Source: a bacterium
Lineage (GTDB): Bacteria > Cyanobacteriota > Vampirovibrionia > Gastranaerophilales > Gastranaerophilaceae
DNA: 64,000 nucleotides
Assembly (NCBI GenBank): GCA_017403285.1
Contig: JAFQOI010000023.1
Span: 27,486 to 91,485, forward strand
Direction of reading: 5' to 3'
Below are positions 54,420 to 63,213 of this stretch, piece by piece. The first letter of the stretch is position 1. The number at the start of each line of letters is the position of its first letter. The notes beneath the pieces are model-generated. The model saw nothing but the letters and a program-made list of their open reading frames with translations, searched no databases and had not been told where the DNA came from. Position numbers and translations under genes: made by a program.

Positions 54420-54920
54420 ATGTGTATTGTTACTTCAACAATCATGGCGGCAACTACTATGCTTACTGCTGTTGCATCTACTGCTATTGGAATTAAAAGT
54501 GCATCAGATACAAGTAAAATTCAAGAATTTCAAGCGATGCAGGATATTGAACAAGCAAAAATTGCAGAACGAAATGCCATTTATGAAAGGCAAGAAGGGA
54601 TTGAAAGTGCAAGGCAAAGAAGATTGGATGCAATTCAAAAGGTAGGAACTCAACAGGCAATAATTTCTTCTGGCAATATAATGACATCTTCTGCTACTGC
54701 TCTTAATTTGTTTGATGATGAAACATTATCAGGAGAGATTGATGCGCTTAATCTAATTGATGCTTCAGAACAAAAAGCAGAAAAATATGTGGAATCTGCT
54801 CAAAAATTGTACGCTAATGCTGGTTTAAAAAATTTTAAATTGTCTTCTCTTCAAAAAATAGGATTGGGCAGTGATTTTGTAGGTTTAGGCAAGTTTGTTG
54901 CACAGGAGTATAAATTATAA
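54420..54920 (+). CDS. Internal virion protein-like (gp14-like)
   Basis: The 166-residue protein begins with an Ala/Thr-rich hydrophobic helix (IMAATTMLTAVASTAIGIKSA), then long amphipathic helix with Gln/Ala/Glu and RRLDAIQKVGTQQAIISSGNI. This is the look of podoviral internal/ejection proteins that cross the cell membrane during infection. AAAGGT site. Function inferred from composition and place. Confidence 0.6.
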   Translation: MCIVTSTIMAATTMLTAVASTAIGIKSASDTSKIQEFQAMQDIEQAKIAERNAIYERQEGIESARQRRLDAIQKVGTQQAIISSGNIMTSSATALNLFDDETLSGEIDALNLIDASEQKAEKYVESAQKLYANAGLKNFKLSSLQKIGLGSDFVGLGKFVAQEYKL

Positions 54921-54947
54921 TTTAAACAAAATGAAAGAGGGTATTAT

Positions 54948-56360
54948 ATGGCTGAAATGACAGGAAAAAGAGAATTTTCATCTCCTTTCTCTTTGGAAAA
55001 AATTCCTGTAAATAAACAAAATGAAGGAAGTTTTGACGTAGAGAATAATAAGTTTGCAGATAAAGTTAAATTGCTGGAACTCTCTAATTATATTGATGAA
55101 TGGGAAAGAGAAATTTTATTTTCAAAAAATGGATTTTTTTCTTTAAAAGGAAAATATGTTGAAAATAAATCTAAAGAGTATATTGCAGAACTCGAAAGAT
55201 TTATAAATGCTAAGACATCAAATATTGTATTTTGTCTTGAAAATTCAAAAAAAGCGGCGAAAGAACTTAAACGAATTAAAATTGAGAATATTAAATCTCA
55301 ACTTCTGAAACATGAGCAGAAAGAATTATATGACTGGGAAATTGATGTTTATAATAAAGCATTACAAGCAGCACAAGATAAGGCTATTTTGTACAAATAT
55401 GATTTTGATATAGTTTTTAAATCTGTAAAAAATGGCATAAAAATACTCTCTTTAATATCAGAACGTGAAAAATGGACGGATAAAATTTTTAAAATTAAAC
55501 AAAAAAAATTCGTTTCAAGTTGTTGTTTTGAAATTATACAGTCTTTTATAAAAGAAAAAGATATTGATTTTTTAAGACACTTTAATACCTATAGCAGATA
55601 TCTTCTTGATGAGGACAAGGAAAAATTAGAAGAATTGATGTCTGAATTAAAGGATAATATTATTGCATATAATTGGGCTACAGAGCTATTTTCTTACGAT
55701 CTTAATGATGAAGAAAATGAAAAAGAAATAAAAAGATTAAATGATAAAAATCTTGAGCCTTTAGTCCGTTCTTACATTGACGTTTTTAAAAAATTAAAAA
55801 AGAAAAATAATGAAGAATTAAAACAACTTGAACTTCAACAAACGTGGGATAAAATAGATTCTTTATTAAAGACAGAACCAGAAAAAGCTCTTTTGTATGT
55901 TGATATTGAAAAAGATAAAGAATCAACAAAAGCACAAAAAGAATATATTACTAAATTGATTGGAGAAGGTTATATCATAACTGATAAAGCAATATTTTGT
56001 GAGCTTTTTAGTGAAATGTTAAATGATTTTGCTTCGTTTAAATATAAACTTTTGAGTAAATATAAACATAAACTTTCACAAGTTGATTTCGAGCTTTTGA
56101 AAAATTTACAGAAACAAAGTGATACTGAATATTTAAAAATAATTTCAGATTACAAATTTTTATTTCAAAAATTGAAAGAAATGAAAATTGAAGCACCAAA
56201 TGAAATATATGATTTTATTTTAGATTATCGTTTGGCAATTGACGATTATAAGTTGATTAATTCTAAATCAGCAGATTTTGAGAAAAAAAATAAAATTATA
56301 GAAATTCTTTTGGCAAGAATTTCTCATAAAAAAAGTGAAAAAAAAGAGGAAGAAAACTAA
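54948..56360 (+). CDS. Hypothetical phage structural protein, helical
   Basis: The 470-residue protein is Lys/Glu/Leu-rich and almost wholly helical (coiled-coil patterns across about 40-330), with no signal peptide or recognised enzyme motif. Its place between a gp14-like protein and the tail fibre is where internal ejection proteins of podoviruses lie. AAAGAGGG site. I cannot name a family. Confidence 0.6.
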   Translation: MAEMTGKREFSSPFSLEKIPVNKQNEGSFDVENNKFADKVKLLELSNYIDEWEREILFSKNGFFSLKGKYVENKSKEYIAELERFINAKTSNIVFCLENSKKAAKELKRIKIENIKSQLLKHEQKELYDWEIDVYNKALQAAQDKAILYKYDFDIVFKSVKNGIKILSLISEREKWTDKIFKIKQKKFVSSCCFEIIQSFIKEKDIDFLRHFNTYSRYLLDEDKEKLEELMSELKDNIIAYNWATELFSYDLNDEENEKEIKRLNDKNLEPLVRSYIDVFKKLKKKNNEELKQLELQQTWDKIDSLLKTEPEKALLYVDIEKDKESTKAQKEYITKLIGEGYIITDKAIFCELFSEMLNDFASFKYKLLSKYKHKLSQVDFELLKNLQKQSDTEYLKIISDYKFLFQKLKEMKIEAPNEIYDFILDYRLAIDDYKLINSKSADFEKKNKIIEILLARISHKKSEKKEEEN

Positions 56361-56373
56361 AGGAGAAAAATAA

Positions 56374-57819
56374 ATGACAGTATCATCAATCAAACCTGTA
56401 AATAATTATGCTGGAAATGGTAGTTCTACAACTTTCGATTTTGATTTTTATATAGAAAACGAAAAGCAGTTGGTTGTTTATCATACAAATAAAGATGACA
56501 TTCAAACAAAATTGATTTATGGAATAGATTATTCTATTAATGAATTTAAAAAAGAAAATGGTAGTTATATTACGTTCCCTCTTCAAAATTCAAATTATTC
56601 TATACTTGGTGAAAATGAAGAAATTTCTTTATGCCTTATTCTCGAAATTTCGCAGCAAAAAAAATATGAAAATTCTGGTGATTTTAGACTTGAAACAATT
56701 GAATCATCGTTGGATTATTTAACAAGGATATGTCAAATCTTAAATAGAGAATTAGAGCGTGCGATTAAAGTTCAAGAAGGTGTAAATATTGAAAAAGATC
56801 AACTTATTTACAATATTGATGTAGCAGCAAAACATATTAAGGCTATAACTGCAGTTAATAATAATCAAAATAACATTAATGTTTGTTCAAAAAACATTGA
56901 AGACATAAAAGAAGCAACAATAAACGCACAAGTAAGTGATGATAAAGCAAAAGAAGCAATGATGTATGCTGATATTGCTATGAATAAAGCAGATATGGCA
57001 GGGATTCAAGCAAATGTTGCTAAAATTTGGGCTGAAGGGACAGATGAAGACGTTATTGCTATTGGTGGTGAACATTCGGCAAAAGTATGGTCTACGGAAT
57101 TTTATAATAGAGCAGATGTAAATTTGTCTAATTTGTCTGGAGAAGGTGAAAAAATACTAGAAGCACAAAAAGCATACGTTACTGGTAATGTTTTATCAGA
57201 TTTTGAAGGTTATAATCAGATTTTAGAAATGTTTCAATCTTCAACGATAACTGGTACTGATATTGTCTTTTTGAATGGTAATAATTCACAAACATTGCCT
57301 GTTGGGGAAAAAGAAATTTCTTATGTTCTTTCTAAAACAGGTGCCAAAATTGTTGATGTAGTTTATAGGGACTATATTTTGGCATTGTACGAAGAACAAG
57401 GAATTGCCCCTTATTTTACAATCGATGTAATAAATAAAACTTATACTCTTCCAATGGGTGAAGTTTATGGAATGATTGAAAAAAACCGAGAAGCAATTAA
57501 AGTTGCAAATGAGACTCTTGCTGACAAAGCTGATAGTACAATTGTAACGATGCAATTGTCTGGCAAACAAAATGCTCCGGTATTCAATTGGACACTTGTT
57601 ACACTTCCTTACACAATACCTGCTGCCGGTTGGTTAAAAGTGTACGCCACAAATCCTTCTGGTAGTGAAAATCCGTTAAAGTTGTTAGCGCAAGACGGAA
57701 CACCAATATTTGAACTTAATGGTTCTTCTGTTGGATTGTTTATTCCGGTTAATAAAGGTTGGGTAATTTCTGCAATGGGTTCCGGAACTGTTAATTATGC
57801 TTATTTTATAGGGGGTTGA
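56374..57819 (+). CDS. Tail fibre with T7 gp17-like N-terminal domain
   Basis: The 481-residue protein starts with the phage tail attachment domain: NNYAGNGSSTTFDFDFYIENEK, LIYGIDYSINEF and DFRLETIESSLDYLTRI. A coiled segment then carries Asn-rich NNNQNNINVCSKNIED and Ala-Asp repeats, followed by a C-terminal globular part (WLKVYATNPSGSENPLKLLA). It should bind the host surface. No reverse transcriptase or template repeat was seen, so this is not a visible diversity-generating system. AAAGGAG site. Confidence 0.85.
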   Translation: MTVSSIKPVNNYAGNGSSTTFDFDFYIENEKQLVVYHTNKDDIQTKLIYGIDYSINEFKKENGSYITFPLQNSNYSILGENEEISLCLILEISQQKKYENSGDFRLETIESSLDYLTRICQILNRELERAIKVQEGVNIEKDQLIYNIDVAAKHIKAITAVNNNQNNINVCSKNIEDIKEATINAQVSDDKAKEAMMYADIAMNKADMAGIQANVAKIWAEGTDEDVIAIGGEHSAKVWSTEFYNRADVNLSNLSGEGEKILEAQKAYVTGNVLSDFEGYNQILEMFQSSTITGTDIVFLNGNNSQTLPVGEKEISYVLSKTGAKIVDVVYRDYILALYEEQGIAPYFTIDVINKTYTLPMGEVYGMIEKNREAIKVANETLADKADSTIVTMQLSGKQNAPVFNWTLVTLPYTIPAAGWLKVYATNPSGSENPLKLLAQDGTPIFELNGSSVGLFIPVNKGWVISAMGSGTVNYAYFIGG

Positions 57820-57823
57820 TAAT

Positions 57824-58270
57824 ATGTATTATGTAATTCAAGAAAATCGATTATTGGAAGCAAGTGATAATATAAAAAACATTCATTACGATAATGTTAA
57901 AGAATATCAAGGATTGTCAATGTTTGAGTATGCTGAAACAAAAGACAATTACACTATTTTAGATGATTTATTGATTAGGAAAACAGACGTAGAAATTTTA
58001 GAACAAGCGCAAAGAAAAGAAGCAGAAAGAATTTCGAAATTATCATTGACTAAAAGAGAAGTTTTTCTTGCTCTTTATGAATCTAAAGGACTTACTCCTC
58101 AAATGGTCAGAAGTCAAATAACAGATACAAAAGCTTTGATTGAGTTTGATTATGCAACCGAGTATTTTAGAGGAAATCCTCTAATTGACACTATCGGTAT
58201 AATGCTTGGTTACACTAGTCAAGATTTGGATTATTTGTTTAAAAATAAGGAATTCCCAAAAAATGAGTAA
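57824..58270 (+). CDS. Hypothetical late phage protein
   Basis: The 148-residue protein after the tail fibre, with GGGGG before its ATG. MYYVIQENRLLEASDNI at the start resembles short beta domains of fibre-associated proteins; the middle has LSLTKREVFLALYESKGLTPQ, a pattern seen in small phage proteins near fibres. It may be a chaperone or fibre-associated protein. It overlaps the next gene by 8 bp. Confidence 0.6.
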   Translation: MYYVIQENRLLEASDNIKNIHYDNVKEYQGLSMFEYAETKDNYTILDDLLIRKTDVEILEQAQRKEAERISKLSLTKREVFLALYESKGLTPQMVRSQITDTKALIEFDYATEYFRGNPLIDTIGIMLGYTSQDLDYLFKNKEFPKNE

Positions 58271-58748
58271 AGAACAAATTATTGATATAAGTTTCTCTCA
58301 AACTCCCGATGTTAAAGTTAGGGTTATTGAAGATTTAGATTCTTCACTTGTGAAAAAAAATAAAAAGCAGTACCCTTTTGAACTTCAAAATAGTGTTAAG
58401 GTAACTGTAAAAACGACGAAAAGAGAATTTTCTTTTTTGATATACAAAGGTTATACGTGGAATGGTGCAGATATTCCACGATTTTTTTGGCGGAGTATTG
58501 GTTCTAGAACAGACAACGAATTTTTAGTTGCATCAATGCTACATGATTATTTACTTGAATTCAAGACCTATATTATGAAAGAAATTCTCAATAATACAAT
58601 GACCAAACAAGAATATAGGCGTCTTACTTCGCTTGTTTTTAGAGAAAAAATTAAAGCTGGTGGTACAAATGTTATAAAGGCAAATGTAATGTCGTGGTTT
58701 GTGGATGTATTTCAAATGATAAATATGCGAGGTTGGAAATGTCTATAA
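58263..58748 (+). CDS. DUF1353-family phage protein
   Basis: The 161-residue protein from the ATG at 58263 contains YKGYTWNGADIPRFFWRSIG and VASMLHDYLLE, the DUF1353 hallmark (G-x-T-W-D/N-G-A-S-I-P and LLHD). The family is common among phage late genes; function unknown. It overlaps both neighbours. Confidence 0.75.
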   Translation: MSKEQIIDISFSQTPDVKVRVIEDLDSSLVKKNKKQYPFELQNSVKVTVKTTKREFSFLIYKGYTWNGADIPRFFWRSIGSRTDNEFLVASMLHDYLLEFKTYIMKEILNNTMTKQEYRRLTSLVFREKIKAGGTNVIKANVMSWFVDVFQMINMRGWKCL

Positions 58749-58963
58749 CGTATGAATTAGCGTTTTGCATTGTTGTTCAACTTTTAACTGCCGGAATTTG
58801 TTTGGGTGTATATAAATGTACTGTTTCTTTTATGCAACAAGAAATTTCAGAATTAAAACAAGACATGAAAAAGTATAATAATGTGCTTGAACGATTAATT
58901 CATGTTGAAGATAGTGCGAAATCTGCACACAAAAGAATAGATAATATACAAAATATACTATAG
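58739..58963 (+). CDS. Small membrane protein, holin- or spanin-like
   Basis: The 74-residue protein has one N-terminal membrane helix (AFCIVVQLLTAGICLGVYKC) and a coiled-coil tail (EISELKQDMKKYNNVLERL). This fits the DUF/holin-like last genes of phage modules. No endolysin accompanies it. It overlaps the DUF1353 gene by 10 bp and is followed by a terminator. Confidence 0.6.
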   Translation: MSITYELAFCIVVQLLTAGICLGVYKCTVSFMQQEISELKQDMKKYNNVLERLIHVEDSAKSAHKRIDNIQNIL

Positions 58964-58973
58964 TCACACTCAA

Positions 58974-59003
58974 CCTAATCTTTTTTAGATTAGGCTTTTT
59001 TTT
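58974..59003 (+). terminator. Terminator ending the phage cassette
   Basis: CCTAATCT and AGATTAGG (58974-58981 with 58987-58994) form an 8-bp stem with a T5 loop, followed by C and eight T. Confidence 0.9.
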
Positions 59004-59013
59004 ACTTAAAAAC

Positions 59014-59043
59014 AAAAAAGACGGAATAGATTCCGTCTTTTTT
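59014..59043 (-). terminator. Terminator of the lysC operon
   Basis: A 13-bp perfect stem (59014-59026 with 59031-59043) with a 4-nt loop. A/T runs at the base make it work in the minus direction after lysC. Confidence 0.9.
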
Positions 59044-59057
59044 ATTTTGTATATGTT

Positions 59058-60314
59058 TTATACGTTTGGTAAATCACCTTTTACAACTGCAATTTCTGCT
59101 GTTTCCAAATCGAATTCTTCGCAGAGCGCTTTAATCGCAGGTTTTGCATTATCTTTTTCAACAAGACAGCTGATTTTAATTTCACTGGTTGAAATCATTT
59201 TAATGTTTATTCCGTGATCAGCAAGGGATCTGAACATATCTGCTGCGATACCAGGTCTATCAACCATACCTGCCCCAACAATAGAAACTTTTGCAATGTC
59301 TTTATCTATTAATATTTCACCAGCGTTAACTTCATTTCTTACCAACTCCAATATATCAATTGCGCCAGCTAAATCATCTTCATCAACAGTGAACGCAATT
59401 GAGTTTGTTCCATTATTAGCAAGTGATTGGATAATCATATCAACGCTGATATTGTTTTTTGCAAGTGCGCCAAAAACTTTTGCCGCAGTACCTGGAATAT
59501 CAGGCAAGTTAGACAACAATATTCTTACTTGTGATGTATCTGCCGCAACGCCAGCTACTGGTTTATATATTTCCATGTTTTCAACTCCTATTATTAATGT
59601 ACCGAGATTATCTAATTTGAAAGAACTGCGAACTCTTAATGGTACGCTAAATTGTTTTGCAGTTTCAACAGATCTTGGATGTAAAACATTAGCGCCAACT
59701 CGTGCAAGTTCAAGCATTTCTTCGTATGATATTGTGTCTACTTTTTTAACATTTGGAACAATTCTTGGATCTGTTGCATAAACTCCTTCAACGTCGGTGT
59801 ATATATCACATCTATCTGCCTTAAGTGCTGCGGCAATGGCAACCGCAGAGGTATCTGAACCACCTCTGCCAAGAGTTGTGATTTCGCCATCTGTAGTTAC
59901 ACCTTGAAACCCAGCAACAACAATTATATTACCGTCTTTCAAGTGTTTATTAAGTTTTTCTGTCTTAATATCAACAATTCTTGCTTTAGAGTGTACGTTT
60001 TCTGTAATAATTCCAACTTGTTGACCATTCATGCTTATTGCTTTGTAACCGTGTGCTTGAATTGCCATTGCTAAAAGAGCGATGGAAACTTGTTCTCCTG
60101 TTGATAAAAGCATATCCATTTCTCTTGAGTCTGGATTCAATGTAACATCTTTTGCAAGTTTTATAAGATAATCTGTTGTATGTCCCATTGCTGAAACAAC
60201 TACAACAACATCATTTCCGTTATTTTTTTCTCTGATTACGGCATTTGCTACGTTATGGATTTTTTGTGGATCTGCAACTGATGTGCCGCCGAATTTTTGT
60301 ACAATTATACCCAA
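59058..60314 (-). CDS. lysC: Aspartate kinase
   Basis: The 418-residue protein has VQKFGGTSVADPQKI at the start, VVSAMGHTTDYLI, FQGVTTDGEITTLGRGGSDTSA, TDVEGVYATDPRIVP and two ACT domains (about 265-335 and 345-410). It phosphorylates aspartate for the lysine/threonine/methionine route, and the ACT domains point to feedback control. The start codon is TTG with AAGGG upstream. It is the last gene of the KdsC-TPR-LysC unit. Confidence 0.97.
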   Translation of the reverse strand: MGIIVQKFGGTSVADPQKIHNVANAVIREKNNGNDVVVVVSAMGHTTDYLIKLAKDVTLNPDSREMDMLLSTGEQVSIALLAMAIQAHGYKAISMNGQQVGIITENVHSKARIVDIKTEKLNKHLKDGNIIVVAGFQGVTTDGEITTLGRGGSDTSAVAIAAALKADRCDIYTDVEGVYATDPRIVPNVKKVDTISYEEMLELARVGANVLHPRSVETAKQFSVPLRVRSSFKLDNLGTLIIGVENMEIYKPVAGVAADTSQVRILLSNLPDIPGTAAKVFGALAKNNISVDMIIQSLANNGTNSIAFTVDEDDLAGAIDILELVRNEVNAGEILIDKDIAKVSIVGAGMVDRPGIAADMFRSLADHGINIKMISTSEIKISCLVEKDNAKPAIKALCEEFDLETAEIAVVKGDLPNV

Positions 60315-60318
60315 TTTT

Positions 60319-62025
60319 CTACCCTTTATTAATGTTTAGCGTATGGTCAACATATTCGCTGACTGCTCTCTCTGAATAATTGTTTGACTTTAACTCGTTT
60401 AATTTGTCCATATACAAGTTAAGCATGTTTTCATTATAGTGCGATGGATTTTCTTCGACAAGTATTTTATATGCAAGATAATTCAAATATACGAATAATA
60501 TAGAAGATTGTTCTTCTTCTTTTAGTGAGCAAAGGATGTTGATAGCCTCAGGTGCTTTATTAAGATTGATTAAACAATGTGCTTTTATAAGTTTTGCACG
60601 ACTATTATCTGGATTTTTTTCTAATATGAGATTTGTTTTTTCAATTGCATCATTGAAAAGACCTGATTTTAATTCTGTTAAAGCATAGACTAGAATAACT
60701 TTTTCTAGTTCTCTATTTATTTGGAATGCACTTCTTATTTTTCTTAATGCATCCTTTGTTTCATTTAAATCTAGTAAACTTACGGTACAATTGATATATG
60801 CTTCAAGGTGTCGTGGGTGATATTCAATGGTTCTTTCATAATATTCAATACTCCTTTTTACGTTACCAAGTTTGTAATATGAGTTGGCAATGTAAAAATA
60901 TAGATGTGAGTTTTCTGTTGATAAAGTTATTGCATTTTGTAAATATAAAATCGCATCACTGTAGTTTTTAAGTTCATATTTAAGCATTCCTAAATCCGCG
61001 TATGCAAGTGAATTTTGCTCGTTTGAATTAATGGCTGCCTCATAGTATTTTTTTGCATTATCAAAGTCATTTTCTTTGTAGTAACAAACACCTAACCTAT
61101 ATAAGGCATCAGAATTATTTTCTTGTAAGAACAATGCTTTGTTTATTTTTTCTTTTGCATTAGAAATGTCTTGAAGTTTTGTTAGAACTATACCCCATGA
61201 TAAGTAAAATCCAAAATCTCCTATGCCACGATTTTGTGCAAGTTCATACGTTTTAAGACATTCTTCTTTTTTGTTTAAGTTCAAGTAGTTTTGCGCAAGA
61301 AGCACGTAGACAATAGGATTGTCAGGATCTTCTTCAACTGCTCTTTGGGCATATTCCATAACTGCCATATAATTTTTTTCTTTTTTATAGCAGATAGCAA
61401 GATAATAACTTAATTTTTTATATGTAGGATCAAGATTTTCAAGTTGTTTAAATTCGCAAAATGCTTCACTATTTTTATCAGTTTCGTAGTACATTACCCC
61501 AAGTAAAAAGTATGTGTGAAAAATAGTTGGATTTAAAAATTTTGCCTTTTTAAGCATTTCAATTGCTTTAAATCTTTTTTCTTGTTTTGAATATAAAATT
61601 CCATAATTCAAATATAATTCTGCATTATTTGGTGCAATTTTAAGTCCTTTTTTTATACAATCTTCTGCTTCATCAAACTTATCTTTTGCAATTAGTACAC
61701 TACTTAATACAGTGTAAGTGTATGTATTTTGAAAATCCTTTTGAAGTGCTTGTCTCAATATGTTTTCTGATTTTTCATAATCTTTTATTTTTGCATATAT
61801 TATTCCCAAAGTTACATAAGGCTTTGGGTTTTGATTTGACATTAAAACTGCTGTTTCAAGTTTTTCAATAGCAGAATTATAATCTTCAATACCCGCTAGA
61901 TATACTGCCCAGTTCGTAAAAGCTAGAACAGGAATTTCTATATTGTGAGAATACTTGACGTAAGAAGACGTATATTTATCAAGCTTTTCTATTTTATTGA
62001 AAATTTGTGCTAAAAATTTTTTCAT
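60319..62025 (-). CDS. TPR-repeat protein
   Basis: About 568 residues from the ATG at 62025, which overlaps the upstream stop as ATGA. A longer frame upstream only reads the other gene out of frame. Some 14 tetratricopeptide units run almost throughout, for example PKPYVTLGIIYAKIKDYEKS, AELYLNYGILYSKQEKRFKA and SDALYRLGVCYYKENDFDNA. Such proteins act as scaffolds, often for envelope or pilus assembly. Nothing identifies the partner. It is coupled to the KdsC-like gene and 4 bp before lysC. Confidence 0.88.
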   Translation of the reverse strand: MKKFLAQIFNKIEKLDKYTSSYVKYSHNIEIPVLAFTNWAVYLAGIEDYNSAIEKLETAVLMSNQNPKPYVTLGIIYAKIKDYEKSENILRQALQKDFQNTYTYTVLSSVLIAKDKFDEAEDCIKKGLKIAPNNAELYLNYGILYSKQEKRFKAIEMLKKAKFLNPTIFHTYFLLGVMYYETDKNSEAFCEFKQLENLDPTYKKLSYYLAICYKKEKNYMAVMEYAQRAVEEDPDNPIVYVLLAQNYLNLNKKEECLKTYELAQNRGIGDFGFYLSWGIVLTKLQDISNAKEKINKALFLQENNSDALYRLGVCYYKENDFDNAKKYYEAAINSNEQNSLAYADLGMLKYELKNYSDAILYLQNAITLSTENSHLYFYIANSYYKLGNVKRSIEYYERTIEYHPRHLEAYINCTVSLLDLNETKDALRKIRSAFQINRELEKVILVYALTELKSGLFNDAIEKTNLILEKNPDNSRAKLIKAHCLINLNKAPEAINILCSLKEEEQSSILFVYLNYLAYKILVEENPSHYNENMLNLYMDKLNELKSNNYSERAVSEYVDHTLNINKG

Positions 62026-62492
62026 AGTAATGAATCTGCAATTTCCCTTATTGCCCCATTTCCACCATATTGGGTTGTAATTATTATATTTTCTATCTCT
62101 TTTACAGAAGAATGAGCATTTGGAACTGTTATTGGATTTCCTACATATTTTAAACATTCAATATCGTTTATATCGTCCCCAATATATACAATTTCATGTG
62201 GTTTTACATTGTATTGTTCCGCTAACGATAACAGTATATTGATTTTTTTTCTTTGGTTTTGAAAAATGTCAATGGATGGAAAATGTTTTTTTATTATGTC
62301 TATAGCGGCGCAAGTATCACCAGATAATATTGCGAAATTTATATCCTTTTTTATAATAACAGCAATAGCCATAATGTCTTTGTAGTCAATGATTTTTGAC
62401 GTGTTTCCGTCGGAATAAACAGTAAGTTTCCCATCTGTAAATATCCCATCAAAATCACTTACAACTAATTTTATATTTTCCAATGCTCTCAT
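62022..62492 (-). CDS. kdsC: KdsC-type HAD phosphatase
   Basis: The 156-residue C0-type HAD protein has the nucleophile DFDGIFTDGKL, ILSGDTC, and IGDDINDIECLKYVG, with the PNAHSSVKEIENIIITTQYGG C-terminus characteristic of KDO-8-phosphate phosphatases (and related CMP-sialate-linked ones). It would make KDO for an outer-membrane sugar, which suggests a Gram-negative envelope. Coupled to the TPR gene. AAAGGA lies about 10 nt before the ATG. Confidence 0.85.
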   Translation of the reverse strand: MRALENIKLVVSDFDGIFTDGKLTVYSDGNTSKIIDYKDIMAIAVIIKKDINFAILSGDTCAAIDIIKKHFPSIDIFQNQRKKINILLSLAEQYNVKPHEIVYIGDDINDIECLKYVGNPITVPNAHSSVKEIENIIITTQYGGNGAIREIADSLL

Positions 62493-62607
62493 ATAATGTA
62501 ATCCTTTTGATAATTATATCATATATTATTTTTAATATTTTTTTAAGTAAAGTTACAAAAAAATAAAAATATGTATTGATTATTTATTTTGCTTATGATT
62601 TGATAAA

Positions 62608-62673
62608 AAAGAGCATGAAAGTTATCCTCTTTAAAACTAACAGGCTCAACGGCTGCGACGCTATAAGAATAGC
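62608..62673 (+). promoter_or_regulatory. Possible structured leader of rpsP
   Basis: AAAGAG/CTCTTT (62608-62613 with 62627-62632) and GCTAT/ATAGC (62660-62664 with 62669-62673) can form hairpins in the leader before rpsP. Ribosomal protein leaders often carry autoregulatory RNA, but these stems are short. The promoter was not resolved. Confidence 0.3.
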
Positions 62674-62707
62674 AAGATGCACATAAATATGGAGAGTAGA
62701 TACCGAT

Positions 62708-63088
62708 ATGGTTAAAATAAGATTAAAAAGATTAGGCTATAAAAAGAACCCTATCTACAGAATAGTTGTATTAAATTCAACAACAAAAAGACAAGCAGCA
62801 CCTATTCAACAATTGGGATTTTATAACCCTAAAACAAAAGAAATGCAATTAGACAAACAATCTGCTTTGGATTGGATTAAAAAAGGTGCGCAACCTACAC
62901 AAACAGTTAAATTCTTGATTGACAATTGTACAGAAGAAGGCAAATTGAATTATGTTAAGAATGAAACAGAAAAACTTTCTAAGAAGGCTCAAGCAAAATT
63001 AAAGGCAGAGCAAGAGGCAGCGAAAAAAGCGGCAGAAGAAGCTGCTGCGGCTGCATCAGCAGAAGCAACAGAAGAAGTTTCTGCATAA
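62708..63088 (+). CDS. rpsP: 30S ribosomal protein S16 with Ala/Glu-rich tail
   Basis: The 126-residue protein: residues 1-80 are S16 (KIRLKRLGYKKNPIYRIVVL, PIQQLGFYNPKTKEM, ALDWIKKGAQPTQTVKFLI), followed by an extension of about 40 residues rich in Ala, Glu and Lys (KKAAEEAAAAASAEATEE). Such tails occur in several phyla. GGAGAG precedes the ATG and a terminator follows. Confidence 0.98.
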   Translation: MVKIRLKRLGYKKNPIYRIVVLNSTTKRQAAPIQQLGFYNPKTKEMQLDKQSALDWIKKGAQPTQTVKFLIDNCTEEGKLNYVKNETEKLSKKAQAKLKAEQEAAKKAAEEAAAAASAEATEEVSA

Positions 63089-63122
63089 AAACTTTTTTTA
63101 CAGGGAAAGAGAACACTTATTT

Positions 63123-63150
63123 ACCGCTTTTAACGAAGCGGTTTTTTTTT
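63123..63150 (+). terminator. Terminator of rpsP
   Basis: ACCGCTT/AAGCGGT (63123-63129 with 63136-63142), 6-nt loop, followed by a run of nine T. Confidence 0.93.
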
Positions 63151-63213
63151 GTGTGATTTTAGATAGACCTTACTTTTATTGCTTCAATGTAGTGTGTGTG
63201 ATAACATCGTCTT

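Larger units (their letters stand above)
44842..59003 (+). mobile_element. Podovirus-type packaging, head and tail cassette (prophage remnant or domesticated particle locus)
   Basis: All genes from 45011 to 58963 lie on one strand with phage-like spacing. In order they are zinc-ribbon protein, small and large terminase, connector-associated small protein, portal, scaffold, major capsid, cement, two tail proteins, GNAT-like protein, internal virion proteins, tail fibre, and small late proteins. Capsid and cement proteins resemble the BPP-1/epsilon15 group. No integrase, repressor, replication gene or endolysin is present in the window. Ends are set by the first repeated element and a terminator; I found no convincing att repeat. 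Host genes on both sides (rlmH, lysC) are intact. Confidence 0.88.

Noticed and set aside
56374..57819. Diversity-generating retroelement as in phage BPP-1
   Set aside because: No reverse transcriptase, no template repeat and no accessory gene near the tail fibre, despite the BPP-1-like capsid.
44811..59057. Direct att repeats at the ends of the phage cassette
   Set aside because: Only matches of 6-7 AT-rich bases were seen between the rlmH side and the lysC side, which is chance level.
63089..63213. yybP-ykoY manganese riboswitch before mntP
   Set aside because: Most of the gap is the rpsP terminator; the remaining 63 bp are too short and lack the conserved loops.
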